Origin: Paenibacillus ferrarius
GTDB lineage: Bacteria > Bacillota > Bacilli > Paenibacillales > NBRC-103111
Direction: 5' to 3'
Assembly: GCF_002027705.1 (NCBI RefSeq)
Contig: NZ_MBTG01000001.1
Location: 434,001 to 498,000 of the forward strand
Length of the DNA stretch: 64,000 nt
The notes under the pieces were generated by a model. It ran no database searches and was not told the origin of the DNA. It saw only the letters and a list, made by a program, of their open reading frames with translations. Every line of letters starts with the position of its first letter. Positions within the stretch are counted from its first letter, which is position 1. Shown here piece after piece: positions 17,588-27,345 of the stretch. The translations under genes and the position numbers were made by a program.

Positions 17588-18481
17588 ATGTTAGTGAACC
17601 GTACGCGGTCCAACATGATTATTGGGTTGTTATTTTTGGCCCCAGCGTTGCTGTTTTTCATTCTATTTATTGGTGAACCCGTCGTCGCAACGCTCTATCT
17701 TAGTTTTACGAAATACAACGTCCTAACACCGTCCCGATGGACCGGTTTCGCCAATGTGAAGCATCTCTTCAGCGATAGTCGGCTGTGGTTGACCTATGGA
17801 AACACACTCAAATACATCGCTATTTTAACGCCGATGCATGCGATTCTTGGACTGCTAATTGCGCTTGCGGTGAACAGAAATATTTCTAAAGGGTGGAAAT
17901 ATGTGTACCGGACGATCTTTTATTTCCCGGTACTCGCAACATCAGCAGCGGTAGCCGTCGCATGGCAATTCATCTTTAACACAGATTTCGGTATTTTGAA
18001 TTACTTTCTTGGCAAGTTCGGTATCGATCCAATTCCATGGATGCAATCTCCCAATTGGGTTTACTTGGCTGTAGCTATTTATAGTTTCTGGAAATTTATC
18101 GGCAATGCTTTTCTGTATTATTTGATTGGGCTGCAAAGCATTCCGGAAGCGCTCTATGAAGCGGCCGAAATCGACGGCGCCAGCAGCATCCAACGATTTT
18201 TCGCCATCACCGTACCGATGTTATCACCGACTATTTTCTTTGTTCTTGTTACAACACTTATTGGTGCGATGCAAATTTTTGATGAACCGTACCTTATTAC
18301 CTCTGGAGGGCCTGGAGATGCATCCCGATCGGTGAATATGTATATCTATGAGGTTGCGTTCCAGCATCATGATATGGGATACGCCTCCATGTTATCGCTC
18401 AGTTTGTTCCTTCTCATACTGTGCGTGACGATTATTCAATTCTCGTTCAGTCACAAATGGGTGAATTATGATCGCGAGTAA
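17588..18481 (+). CDS. Sugar ABC transporter permease (MalF/UgpA type)
   Basis: A 297-residue membrane protein with about six hydrophobic segments. The ATPase-docking EAA motif reads EALYEAAEIDGASSIQRFF at about residues 190-208. AGGAGGG 7 nt upstream of the ATG. It pairs with the next gene as the transmembrane heterodimer of the importer. Confidence 0.92.
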   Translation: MLVNRTRSNMIIGLLFLAPALLFFILFIGEPVVATLYLSFTKYNVLTPSRWTGFANVKHLFSDSRLWLTYGNTLKYIAILTPMHAILGLLIALAVNRNISKGWKYVYRTIFYFPVLATSAAVAVAWQFIFNTDFGILNYFLGKFGIDPIPWMQSPNWVYLAVAIYSFWKFIGNAFLYYLIGLQSIPEALYEAAEIDGASSIQRFFAITVPMLSPTIFFVLVTTLIGAMQIFDEPYLITSGGPGDASRSVNMYIYEVAFQHHDMGYASMLSLSLFLLILCVTIIQFSFSHKWVNYDRE

Positions 18482-18496
18482 GAGAGAGAGGAGTTG

Positions 18497-19375
18497 ATGA
18501 TTGTGGAGGTATCGTACCAACAGATGTTAGGGACTGCCAGAAGAACAAGGAAACGGATCGGTCTGGGACGAATTGTTTTGGACGGCGGCTTGCTGATTCT
18601 GTCCTTTCTCATGCTAGTTCCATTCTTGTGGATAATCGCCACCTCGCTCAGGCTGCCGAAAGATTCCTTCTCACTGCCGCCAGCGATATTTCCAACTGCT
18701 TGGCATATTAGCAACTACGCAGAGGTGTTCGCGAAGGTACCGTTTGTCGATTTTATCTCCAACAGCTTGAAAATTTGCGTAATTATTGTGATCGGACATA
18801 TCTTTATCTCGAGTATGGCAGCTTTTGCCTTCTCACGTATTGCTTTTCCCGGTCGAAATGTGCTCTTTCTCATCTTTCTCTCTGGTCTTATGATCCCAGG
18901 GCAGGTAACAATTATCCCTCAGTTTATCATGATGTCGAAGCTAGGGTTGATTGATTCCCATTTGGCGCTCATCCTGCCTGGACTTATCAATCCGTTCGGC
19001 ATATTCATGATTCGGCAGACCATGATGTCGATATCGTTCTCCTTCGATGAAGCCGCATATATGGACGGAGCTAGCCGGTTATGGGTATTTCTTAAAATCA
19101 TTCTTCCCATGTCATTCCCTGCGGTAGTCGTTACATCGGTCATTAGCTTTATCGCGCATTGGAATGACTTTTTCAGACCGCTTATTTTCTTGAATTCATT
19201 CGAAAAAATGACGCTGCCGATTGGGATGACGGCTTTAACGGGCGCGTTTGGCACGGGGAATTTATCGGCCATCTTGGCGGGAGTTACCTTATCGCTTATC
19301 GTACCGCTGCTTTTTTACATTTTCGGTCAGAAATACCTATTGGATGGCATGACGGCGGGCGGTCTTAAAGTGTAG
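18497..19375 (+). CDS. Sugar ABC transporter permease (MalG/UgpE type)
   Basis: A 292-residue permease with an EAA motif (DEAAYMDGASRLWVFLKIILP) at about residues 180-200 and six predicted membrane segments. Start uncertain: AGGAG at 18489-18493 is 3 nt from the ATG at 18497 but 9 nt from a GTG at 18503, which would give a protein two residues shorter. It ends the transporter part of the operon. Confidence 0.9.
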   Translation: MIVEVSYQQMLGTARRTRKRIGLGRIVLDGGLLILSFLMLVPFLWIIATSLRLPKDSFSLPPAIFPTAWHISNYAEVFAKVPFVDFISNSLKICVIIVIGHIFISSMAAFAFSRIAFPGRNVLFLIFLSGLMIPGQVTIIPQFIMMSKLGLIDSHLALILPGLINPFGIFMIRQTMMSISFSFDEAAYMDGASRLWVFLKIILPMSFPAVVVTSVISFIAHWNDFFRPLIFLNSFEKMTLPIGMTALTGAFGTGNLSAILAGVTLSLIVPLLFYIFGQKYLLDGMTAGGLKV

Positions 19376-19423
19376 AAACGAGCAGAAATCATGCAAGCCA
19401 AGTAATATAAGGAGGCATTTTCC

Positions 19424-22024
19424 ATGGCAAATGAAAACAGGTTTACATATACAGGTGCAAAAACAGGCGAAATTTCCTTTCCGCTTGGGGGCATTGGAAC
19501 AGGCAGTATTGGTCTAGCGGGCAATGGCAGGCTTATTGATTGGGAAATATTCAACCGGCCGAACAAACTGAGTTTTAATGGATTCTCGTTCTTCGCGGTA
19601 AAGGCTGAACATAATGGCGAGGTCAAATTAACAAAGGTACTTCATGGGGATATGAAAGCGCCATATACGGGTGAGGGAAAAGGGAAATATGAGGGATATG
19701 GCTATGGACCTAGGAGGGAAAATATGGCCGGGTTCCCTCACTTCGCGAATACGTCGTTCAAAGGCCAGTTTCCGTTCGCAGAAATGACATTCGATGATGT
19801 GGAGGACCCCATAAGCATCAAAATGACCTCATTTAATCCTTTTATTCCGCTAAACGATCGAGACTCGTCGATTCCTTGTGCGATTTTCGAATATGAAGTA
19901 AGCAATCGTTCACTGGATGAACTGGACATCAGCGTAGTTGGCTGCATCACGAATCCATTTCATAAGGGAGCCTATAACGAAGCCTTCGAGGTTCACAATC
20001 GTCATGGAATTCTCATGTCCTCTATGCACTATCAAGATACGGAAGCTGAGTTTGGCAATCTCACGTTAATGACTGACCATGAGGATGTGAGCTGCCAATC
20101 CTATTGGTACCGCGGGGGATGGTTCGACAATTTGACCGTGTTTTGGAAGGATTTTCGTAGGCCAGGCCGCTTTCAAGAGAGAAAATATGAGGGCCCTCGC
20201 GAACTCGATCCTCTGAGAATGCACGAAAAACATCAAGATGTCAGCCTGCTTAGCACCCATCGCACGATCGCTCCTGGGGAAAAGGCGACGTTTCGATTCG
20301 TCTTAACATGGCACATCCCCAATTGCGTTAACTTTTGGAATCCGGGCAAGCTTGATGGAAAAGAACAATTGCCTACTTGGAAAAATTATTACGCGACGCT
20401 GTTTCGCGACTCCACGGATACGGCGAACTATGTTATGGATCACTATGATCGGCTGTATGCAGATACTCGGCTGTTCCAAGAGACGTTGTTCCGTTCAACA
20501 CTTCCGGATGAGGTTCTTGATGCTGTCAGCAGCAACATTTCAATATTGAAATCATCTACCGTGCTGCGGTTGACCGATGGAACTCTCTATGGATTTGAAG
20601 GCGTGCATACGAACGAAGGCTCTTGCGAAGGCTCATGCACGCACGTATGGAACTACGAACAAGCTACGGCGTTTCTGTTCCCGGCGTTAGCACGGTCAAT
20701 GAGAAATATCGACTACAAATATGCCCAATTTGAAAATGGTAAAATGGCATTTCGCCTCATGCTTCCAGCCGAGCGAACGACACTTGAAAATGATTTTAGA
20801 GCGGCTGTCGATGGTCAAATGGGAGGGATTATCAAAACCTATCGGGAATGGAAAGTATCCGGTGATACAGAGTGGCTGGGCTCGATCTGGCCGCAGGTTC
20901 GGAAAGCGCTGGAATATGCTTGGGAACCGACGAATGAGGACCAGTGGGACGCCGATAAGGATGGCGTCATGGAAGGGCGTCAGCATCATACGCTGGATAT
21001 GGAACTATTTGGACCGAACTCTTGGTTGACATCTATGTACTTGACCGCACTCAAAGCTGCAGCAAGCATGGCAGATGCATTAGGTGAACAGGATAAAGCG
21101 GAAGAATACGAAGCAATCTGGCTGCGAGGGTCCTCTTGGGCAAATCAACATTTATTCAATGGTCAGTACTTTCATCAGGTGGTTAATATCCAGGATAAGT
21201 CTATCCTCGAAAAATTCGGAGCCGAAGATGTTTATTGGAACGAGGAGTCAGGTGAGCACAAGTACCAAATCGGCGAAGGCTGCGGTATTGATCAAGTGCT
21301 TGGTCAATGGTTCGCCCACCTTGCGGGATTAGGCTATGTCCTTGAGCCTCATAAGGTGAAACAGGCGCTTCAGTCGGTGTATGAGCACAATTACATCGAG
21401 AATTTACGTGATTATCCTAATGCATGCCGTATCTACGGTTTGAATGAAGAGGCAGGGCTTATGATTTGTACATGGCCGAAGGATAACAGCCCTATCGTTC
21501 CGGTTCCCTATGCGGATGAATGCATGAATGGATTTGAATATCAGGCGGCCTCGCATATGATCTATGAGGGACTTGTCGAGGAAGGGCTTGCCGTCGTGAA
21601 GTCCATACGCGATCGCTATGATGGAGAGCGCCGTAACCCATGGAATGAATTTGAATGCGGAAGCAACTATGTACGATCGATGGCTTCATATGGGTTGCTT
21701 CTTGCGCTAAGTGGTTTTGAATATGATATGGTACAAGGACATATCGGCTTCAGTCCAAAATGGCAAGAAGCAGATTTCCGCTGCTTCTGGAGCTTGCACG
21801 AGGGATGGGGCGAGATTCGCGTAAATCACGAGCAAATTGAATTCGAAGTGCTGAGAGGTCAACTCAAACTGGCTAGCTTTGGATGTGATTTACTAGCAGG
21901 GAAAACCGTCAACAACGTTACGATCGGTGGCAGGAACGTTAGCTTTGTTTTAACTGAAGGAAGATTGATATTGAATGAGCGAATCGTTCTTGAACCGCAA
22001 GCCGTACTTCTTATACGGTATTAA
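19424..22024 (+). CDS. GH116-like (GBA2/DUF608) beta-glucosidase
   Basis: An 866-residue cytosolic protein. The N-terminal beta-sandwich begins FPLGGIGTGSIGLAGNG, typical of bile-acid beta-glucosidase/GBA2-like proteins, followed by an (alpha/alpha)6 barrel. The DKDGVMEGRQHHTLDMELFG segment aligns by eye with the acid/base region of GH116, with Asp525 in TLD as candidate acid. The nucleophile Glu is likely in the NEGSCEGSCTHVWNYEQ region (inference). It has no signal peptide, so it would cleave glucosides imported by the preceding transporter. RBS AAGGAGG. Confidence 0.82.
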   Translation: MANENRFTYTGAKTGEISFPLGGIGTGSIGLAGNGRLIDWEIFNRPNKLSFNGFSFFAVKAEHNGEVKLTKVLHGDMKAPYTGEGKGKYEGYGYGPRRENMAGFPHFANTSFKGQFPFAEMTFDDVEDPISIKMTSFNPFIPLNDRDSSIPCAIFEYEVSNRSLDELDISVVGCITNPFHKGAYNEAFEVHNRHGILMSSMHYQDTEAEFGNLTLMTDHEDVSCQSYWYRGGWFDNLTVFWKDFRRPGRFQERKYEGPRELDPLRMHEKHQDVSLLSTHRTIAPGEKATFRFVLTWHIPNCVNFWNPGKLDGKEQLPTWKNYYATLFRDSTDTANYVMDHYDRLYADTRLFQETLFRSTLPDEVLDAVSSNISILKSSTVLRLTDGTLYGFEGVHTNEGSCEGSCTHVWNYEQATAFLFPALARSMRNIDYKYAQFENGKMAFRLMLPAERTTLENDFRAAVDGQMGGIIKTYREWKVSGDTEWLGSIWPQVRKALEYAWEPTNEDQWDADKDGVMEGRQHHTLDMELFGPNSWLTSMYLTALKAAASMADALGEQDKAEEYEAIWLRGSSWANQHLFNGQYFHQVVNIQDKSILEKFGAEDVYWNEESGEHKYQIGEGCGIDQVLGQWFAHLAGLGYVLEPHKVKQALQSVYEHNYIENLRDYPNACRIYGLNEEAGLMICTWPKDNSPIVPVPYADECMNGFEYQAASHMIYEGLVEEGLAVVKSIRDRYDGERRNPWNEFECGSNYVRSMASYGLLLALSGFEYDMVQGHIGFSPKWQEADFRCFWSLHEGWGEIRVNHEQIEFEVLRGQLKLASFGCDLLAGKTVNNVTIGGRNVSFVLTEGRLILNERIVLEPQAVLLIRY

Positions 22025-22045
22025 GTTTACTGGAGGTGATACCTA

Positions 22046-22879
22046 TTGGCTGCGAATGATGTGATTTCAACAGCTGTTGAGCAACTACGCCATGTTCCTG
22101 GCGTAAAAGCGATTGTTTTAGGCGGATCAAGAGCACGTGGAACGGAGACTGTGGAATCCGACATTGATTTGGGCCTATATTATCAACCAGATCAGCCTAT
22201 TGATGTGCATGCGCTTGATCTGATAGCAACGTCACTTGATGAGGAGCGACGCAAGGGTCTGATCACGCCAATTGGCGAATGGGGACCATGGATTAATGGC
22301 GGTGGGTGGTTAAAGTCGGGAGGCTTGCCACTCGATATTCTTTATCGTGATATGGAGCGAGTATCAAGCGTAATTGACGATTGCTCGCGAGGCCGCATAG
22401 ACATTCATTATCAACCGGGGCATCCGCATGGATTTTGCACGTCCATCTATATGGGAGAAGTGGCTTCTTGTAAACTGCTCTGGGATCCTGATGGGCTTGT
22501 CATGGCCATGAAGCAACGGACGGATCCTTATCCTGCTGCATTGCGGCAAGCGACGATCTCGAAGTTCATGTGGGAAGCAGATTTCTCAATTGCTAATGCC
22601 AAAAAAGCACAGAGTCGCAACGATGTTTCCTATGCGGCTGGTCATCTTTTTCGGACTGTAAGCTGCTTGGTTCAAGTGCTTTTCGCTTGCAACGGCGTCT
22701 ACCTACTCAATGAAAAAGGGGCCGTAGCTCAATGTGGTCAGTTTTCTGCTGTCCCAGCCAATTTTGAGCAGCGCGTGCGGGAAGGTTTTGCTTGTTTGTC
22801 GGCTGAACGGGCGGGCATGACTGAAGCGGTTCGCATCTTTGAATCGCTAGTTCACGAGACAGAAGCATCTGCTTCTTAG
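22046..22879 (+). CDS. Nucleotidyltransferase domain protein
   Basis: A 277-residue polymerase-beta-like nucleotidyltransferase: GGSRARGTETVESDIDLGL around residues 26-44 gives the GS-x10-DxD core, with a further acidic candidate in LDILYRD. The C-terminal half is helical, as in DUF4037-type proteins. TTG start, GGAGGTG at 8 nt. It lies 22 nt after the glucosidase and is probably the last operon gene, but a functional link to sugar uptake is not evident. Kanamycin-nucleotidyltransferase-like activity is possible but unproven. Confidence 0.8.
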   Translation: MAANDVISTAVEQLRHVPGVKAIVLGGSRARGTETVESDIDLGLYYQPDQPIDVHALDLIATSLDEERRKGLITPIGEWGPWINGGGWLKSGGLPLDILYRDMERVSSVIDDCSRGRIDIHYQPGHPHGFCTSIYMGEVASCKLLWDPDGLVMAMKQRTDPYPAALRQATISKFMWEADFSIANAKKAQSRNDVSYAAGHLFRTVSCLVQVLFACNGVYLLNEKGAVAQCGQFSAVPANFEQRVREGFACLSAERAGMTEAVRIFESLVHETEASAS

Positions 22880-22915
22880 TTCGGAGCTGAATGAGGGCAG
22901 ATGCCGTTTAAGCAG

Positions 22916-22959
22916 AAAAAGGTCGGTAACCTACATAATGAGTAGGTATCGACCTTTTT
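22916..22959 (+). terminator. Terminator of the glucoside operon
   Basis: AAAAAGGTCG...CGACCTTTTT with an inner ACCTAC/GTAGGT stem. Confidence 0.9.
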
Positions 22960-23041
22960 CGTTTCGATCAGGTTAGAGCGGTAGCGGAATATTCTGGCAT
23001 GGATCCGGATAGAAATAGAGTAATAGGTTGTCCATTATTCT

Positions 23042-24055
23042 ATGAAACGGATGGTGCTGGTATTCATGACTACTTCGAATTGGCGGCTCACTCTGATCAT
23101 TGGCGGAATGCTGATTGCTGCTGTCTCTATATGGTTCCTAGCATCACAGTCCATTCGGCCAACGCAGATAGCGGCGGATTCGAGAGAAACCCCTCCGATA
23201 CAAGGACCAATTCCCGAATTTAAGGAACAGCACCTGCCGGTTCTATCCTTAGAGGTACCGAACGATGCGTTTACTAAACAACAAGAGCTGCCAAATCTTA
23301 TGACACCGCTGGCCGAAGAAGCGAAAGTCACTGTTACTCCTACAGCGACACCGATTGCCACCGTGATGGACTCCGTCTATAAGACAGCACCTACAACCAC
23401 ACAAATAAGCATTCCTGTCCTGAATTATCATAGTGTAACAGTCCAGCCCGGCAATACCGCTGCCATCACTCCGGCAAAATTGGAGGAGCAAATGCAGTAC
23501 TTAGCTGATCAGGGATATAAGACATTAACGTTGAAAGAATTCATCGATATTTGGGAAGGTGGAGAGAAACCGACTGCCAAGGTTGTACTCTTAACCTTCG
23601 ACGATGGGTACAAAGATAATTACACAGCCGCGCTGCCAATTCTTGCTAAGCATAATTTTCGTGCAACGTTGTTTATATCACCAGGTATGGTTGAAGACGG
23701 CTATTTTTTGAATTGGGAAGAAATCAAAGAAATGCACAAGGGTGGATGGGACATCCAGCCACATGGAATGACTCATCCGAATCTTACAAAGTTGAACGCA
23801 GAGAAGCAAACGTTTGAAATAACGGAAGCAAGACGTCAAATTGAGGAAGAACTTGGGATTACTGCTGACGTATACTGTTACCCGTTTGGGGAGCGAAACC
23901 AGACTACCTTGCACATATTAAAGGAGCATGGGTTTCGCTATGCGTTTACGATTGAGCAAGGAATGGCTAAACCTGACCAGAATCCTCTCTTAATTCGCCG
24001 ATTGTTTGTTAATGGGGAAGCAGGATTGAGCAGTTTTAAGTCTCTTTTGAAATGA
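23042..24055 (+). CDS. Membrane-anchored polysaccharide deacetylase
   Basis: A 337-residue protein. A membrane segment at about residues 14-34 is followed by a Thr/Pro-rich linker and a NodB deacetylase domain: SIPVLNYHSV, LLTFDDGYKDN (metal-binding Asp pair), WDIQPHGMTHPNL (His motif), YPFGERN. It acts outside the membrane on cell-wall or capsular N-acetyl groups. No clear ribosome site precedes the ATG at 23042; ATG 23066 is an alternative. Confidence 0.85.
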   Translation: MKRMVLVFMTTSNWRLTLIIGGMLIAAVSIWFLASQSIRPTQIAADSRETPPIQGPIPEFKEQHLPVLSLEVPNDAFTKQQELPNLMTPLAEEAKVTVTPTATPIATVMDSVYKTAPTTTQISIPVLNYHSVTVQPGNTAAITPAKLEEQMQYLADQGYKTLTLKEFIDIWEGGEKPTAKVVLLTFDDGYKDNYTAALPILAKHNFRATLFISPGMVEDGYFLNWEEIKEMHKGGWDIQPHGMTHPNLTKLNAEKQTFEITEARRQIEEELGITADVYCYPFGERNQTTLHILKEHGFRYAFTIEQGMAKPDQNPLLIRRLFVNGEAGLSSFKSLLK

Positions 24056-24103
24056 AAAGCAGTTCCAGGCTACCATTCCCCCGCGGCAAGCTTCCACTTA
24101 CAT

Positions 24104-24132
24104 TTGACATTGGTTTGACATCAAACTATAAT
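24104..24132 (+). promoter_or_regulatory. Consensus promoter with operator for the MarR gene
   Basis: TTGACA (24104-24109), 17-nt spacer, TATAAT (24127-24132), a perfect sigma-A consensus. The spacer holds the inverted repeat GTTTGA-CA-TCAAAC (24113-24126). The MarR ATG follows only 6 nt after the -10 box, so the transcript would be leaderless. Confidence 0.8.
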
Positions 24133-24138
24133 GCGATT

Positions 24139-24561
24139 ATGGAAACTAGAGATGCTATTTCATTAATCTCCAAAATTAGAGAGAAAGTTAATCGGTTTAT
24201 TGTAGCAGAGATGGTGAAGCATGGGATAGATGGTATTGGCACTTCGCATGGTGATATCATCTATGCACTATTTGAGAAGCCTAGGCTTACTATGGCGGAC
24301 ATTTCGAAAAGGATTAATAAGGATAAATCTACGGTCACAGCACTAGTTGACAAGTTGGTCCGGCTTGGATATGTGACAAAAGAAAGGGATAGAGAGGATA
24401 CGAGGGTTGTTTATGTTGCGTTAACCAATCAAGGGAGTGAACTAGAAACGATTTTTGAATCTATATCGAAAGAAATGTTAGACCAGTTCTACTTAAACAT
24501 TTCTGATAAAGAAAAAGAAGATTTGCTGAAAGTTTTAAAAAAGATTTATCAAAACTTTTAA
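24139..24561 (+). CDS. MarR family transcriptional regulator
   Basis: A 140-residue winged-helix regulator: DNA-binding helices around MADISKRINKDKSTVTALVDKLV, wing LGYVTKERDREDTRVVYVALT. The ATG at 24139 gives the normal MarR length and no SD precedes it; a longer ORF from 24052 would overlap the promoter and is rejected. The same operator motif, GTTTGA-YA-TMAAAC, lies in its promoter and in that of the hydrolase just downstream, implying autoregulation and control of the hydrolase. Confidence 0.88.
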   Translation: METRDAISLISKIREKVNRFIVAEMVKHGIDGIGTSHGDIIYALFEKPRLTMADISKRINKDKSTVTALVDKLVRLGYVTKERDREDTRVVYVALTNQGSELETIFESISKEMLDQFYLNISDKEKEDLLKVLKKIYQNF

Positions 24562-24578
24562 ATTTTTTTCGATAAATA

Positions 24579-24592
24579 GTTTGATATAAAAC
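24579..24592 (+). promoter_or_regulatory. Second MarR operator, upstream of the hydrolase gene
   Basis: GTTTGATATAAAAC matches the 24113-24126 site at 12 of 14 positions and overlaps an AT-rich -10-like TATAAA, 24 nt before the hydrolase start. Confidence 0.7.
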
Positions 24593-24615
24593 TAAATGAC
24601 AAGGATGAGATTATC

Positions 24616-25452
24616 GTGAGAGATTTTACGAAAGAATTGCCAGATCATATGGAGAAATACGTTGGGGAAAACGATTTGTTTCTAGAGATATTTGAAGGAG
24701 AGAACCTCTCGATAGCAGATAACAATAGGCCTCCTTTGCTTTATGTACACGGTGCTTTCACAGGAAGCTGGATGTGGAGCAAATACATTCCTCATTTTAT
24801 CAGTGACGGGTGGAAATGCTATGTCATGAACTTGAGAAGCCACTACAAAAGCAGGCTGCTGGATATGACGAAGATAACTTTCGAAGATTATTTGGAGGAT
24901 ATCAAAGAGGTTATCGCGGAGTGTGGTGTTCCGCCGATTCTTATCGGATTCAGCATGGGTGGGATCTTGAGCCAGAAGTTGGCTGAAAATGTCGAGATCG
25001 CCGGTTTGGTATTGATCGATTCGGTCATCAGTAGAGAGGTTCATGAAGTAGTACCCTATGAGGAATTAGACCAGACGAGACCTGGCATCATTTTGCCTGC
25101 CCCAACCCGTGAAGAGCTTTCAAGCATAGATGAAACGAAAGATGACATTGAATTTCAAAGAAAGTATCTGGCCATGGAGTCATCGAAGGCATTTACATCT
25201 TTTGTTTTTTCAATCGAATCAAAGGGTATATCAATAGACAACAGCTCGATTTCTTGCCCGTGCTTGGTTGTCAAAGCAGTAAACTGTGATGATGACGACC
25301 GACGGGGTAGAGTGACAGCGGAGCACCTCCGTGCTGAATACAAAGGGCTTTGGAACACGACGCATACCGGCGTACTCGTAGGGCAGAGATATATGGAATC
25401 AGTAGATACTATCATGGATTGGTTAAGAAGATTTGGTATTTCCCTACCATAA
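24616..25452 (+). CDS. Alpha/beta hydrolase
   Basis: A 278-residue hydrolase: oxyanion-hole HGAF (45-48), nucleophile elbow GFSMGG with Ser113, and a candidate C-terminal His in NTTHTGVLVG. GTG start with AAGGATGA upstream. It lies 54 nt after the MarR gene and shares its operator, so it probably degrades a compound that inactivates the repressor (inference). Substrate unknown. Confidence 0.85.
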   Translation: MRDFTKELPDHMEKYVGENDLFLEIFEGENLSIADNNRPPLLYVHGAFTGSWMWSKYIPHFISDGWKCYVMNLRSHYKSRLLDMTKITFEDYLEDIKEVIAECGVPPILIGFSMGGILSQKLAENVEIAGLVLIDSVISREVHEVVPYEELDQTRPGIILPAPTREELSSIDETKDDIEFQRKYLAMESSKAFTSFVFSIESKGISIDNSSISCPCLVVKAVNCDDDDRRGRVTAEHLRAEYKGLWNTTHTGVLVGQRYMESVDTIMDWLRRFGISLP

Positions 25453-25638
25453 TAGATCATTTGTACCTTACTGAAACCATAATATTCTGCTAGATTAGTA
25501 TCACACAAAATTGAAAGTTATCTACTGTATTGCTATTTATCAGGCCAAATAACCCCTTTTTTGAGTCATAAAAATATGGAAAAATCAAGGAACTTTTGAA
25601 AGCGTCCTCCGTCTAATGAAGTGGGAAGGAGTGAGCGA

Positions 25639-27306
25639 ATGAATAAGAAAAGGATATTCGGTTTAATGGGAGGGGCTGTGGCCGCAGCAAGTTTAATTGT
25701 GGCATCTGGCGCTGTATCTGCTTCGTCCGATTCATCCAACTCACAGGTCATTACAATCGTCAAGGATGCCCCGTTTTATGCCCAAATGTCCGAAGATGCG
25801 GCAACAGGTGTTTTAAGTAGTTTTCAAACGCTTAAGGTCAAGGAAACTACAGGTGACGGTATGAACGTTTGGTACAAAGTGGATACATGGTTGGGTGAGC
25901 AGTGGATTCCAAGAAAGCCGGGTATGGTAGTGCTCGGGGAAATTGAGTCCGTGAACGAAAAGATGCATACGCTGAGAACGGAGTTGGTTTATGATGCGCC
26001 GTACTCCGAAGAGCAGAAAATCTTGTCTCTTCCTCCCCAAGAGGTGCGTATTACAGGGCGTTATCATAACTGGTACCGAATCAATCTGACAGACGGGGTG
26101 CCGATGTGGCTATATTCTCCTTTGCTTTTGGAAGAGATCAAGGAAGAGCCTGCCGACTGGGATATGCTGCTGACCCGTGACGAACAGCTGTACGAAATTC
26201 CATATCTTACAAAAGCGCCAATTATTCTCGCTCCACAAACCGTTCATGTCCTCACCCAATGGTATACCGGAAAAGAAGGATACCGTTTTCGGGATATCGT
26301 TTGGTACAAGATTCAAACGGATCAAGGGCCTCGGTGGGTGCTGCCAAACGGCGAAAAAGCCGGCATCAAGCCGGTACAGGAGTCCATTACGCTACCTACT
26401 GGGGGCTATGGCTCATCCGCACCTGAATCGAATGATCGTTCCATCTGGCTCGAACCGGGGAAGAAACTGGAAGCTTCAGCTCGCTGGGGGGATTGGTTTC
26501 AAATAAAGACGGATTCTACCGGAACGGTTTGGGTCAATCCGAGCTTGTCGCTTCATAAGCGGCCTCTTGGAACCGTAGCCTCTAGTGAAATTTTATACTT
26601 GACCAAGGACACGGCCGCTTATACATATCCTAGCCCTGATGCTATTGCACATCCCAAAGGTTACTATGCCCCGCAGGAGGTGAAAAGCATCGCAAAATGG
26701 TCTGGTGACGGCATTCTGGACTGGTATTTATTCCGCGGATTCGAAGGCGATCTGTGGATTCCAAAGCCGCGGAACGACACGGACAGCTCGTTAGTCGGAA
26801 GCTGGAGAGTATACAATTGGGATCAATGGAGAGAGACTGAAGGATTCAAAGGAATACCTTTTGCACTGACTTTGATGAAAAATTCCCAGCGGCACGGCTT
26901 CTACCAGGACGAAGGCATTCCATTCACGCTGCGTGCCCAAAATCTTTCAAATCAATCGTTGACCGTAACTCCTTCGCCAGAATTCGAATTGCAAATTTTT
27001 AAGCTTAATAATGAACCTGAAGAAGCTCTGAAGCATCTGGAGCAGCAGGAGCTCGTATGGACCAGAAAGCTGCCTCCGTTCGCAGCGACAGTTCTCGAAA
27101 ATTTGAGCTCGCAATCGATTTTCATCGAGTGGGATCAGAAAGGTACAGAAGGGAAAGTATCGGCCCCTGGTGAGTATGCCATGCGAATCGTTCCTGTTTC
27201 CATTCATTTTGAGATGGGTGGGGGAGGGACAAGGACCGTAACAAATGATGACATCCAGAAGATTATCGGTGATCCCGTAGTTTTTGCTATTTTGCCAAAC
27301 GAATGA
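25639..27306 (+). CDS. Secreted SH3-like repeat protein
   Basis: A 555-residue protein with a Sec signal peptide (MNKKRIFGLMGGAVAAASLIV, cleavage near AVSASSD). About four SH3-like modules of roughly 75 residues follow, recognisable by WYKVDTWLGEQWIP, WYRINLTDGVPMWLY, WYKIQTDQGPRWVLP and WFQIKTDSTGTVWVNP. The C-terminal ~150 residues form a separate beta domain (GIPFTLRAQNLSNQSLTVTPSPEFE), resembling the intracellular proteinase inhibitor/BsuPI fold. AAGGAG selects the ATG at 25639. A shorter paralogue is at 42352-43302. Likely binds the cell wall. Confidence 0.78.
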   Translation: MNKKRIFGLMGGAVAAASLIVASGAVSASSDSSNSQVITIVKDAPFYAQMSEDAATGVLSSFQTLKVKETTGDGMNVWYKVDTWLGEQWIPRKPGMVVLGEIESVNEKMHTLRTELVYDAPYSEEQKILSLPPQEVRITGRYHNWYRINLTDGVPMWLYSPLLLEEIKEEPADWDMLLTRDEQLYEIPYLTKAPIILAPQTVHVLTQWYTGKEGYRFRDIVWYKIQTDQGPRWVLPNGEKAGIKPVQESITLPTGGYGSSAPESNDRSIWLEPGKKLEASARWGDWFQIKTDSTGTVWVNPSLSLHKRPLGTVASSEILYLTKDTAAYTYPSPDAIAHPKGYYAPQEVKSIAKWSGDGILDWYLFRGFEGDLWIPKPRNDTDSSLVGSWRVYNWDQWRETEGFKGIPFALTLMKNSQRHGFYQDEGIPFTLRAQNLSNQSLTVTPSPEFELQIFKLNNEPEEALKHLEQQELVWTRKLPPFAATVLENLSSQSIFIEWDQKGTEGKVSAPGEYAMRIVPVSIHFEMGGGGTRTVTNDDIQKIIGDPVVFAILPNE

Positions 27307-27345
27307 TGCTTTACTGAAACGATGCTATTGGGTTGGGGTGATAGG

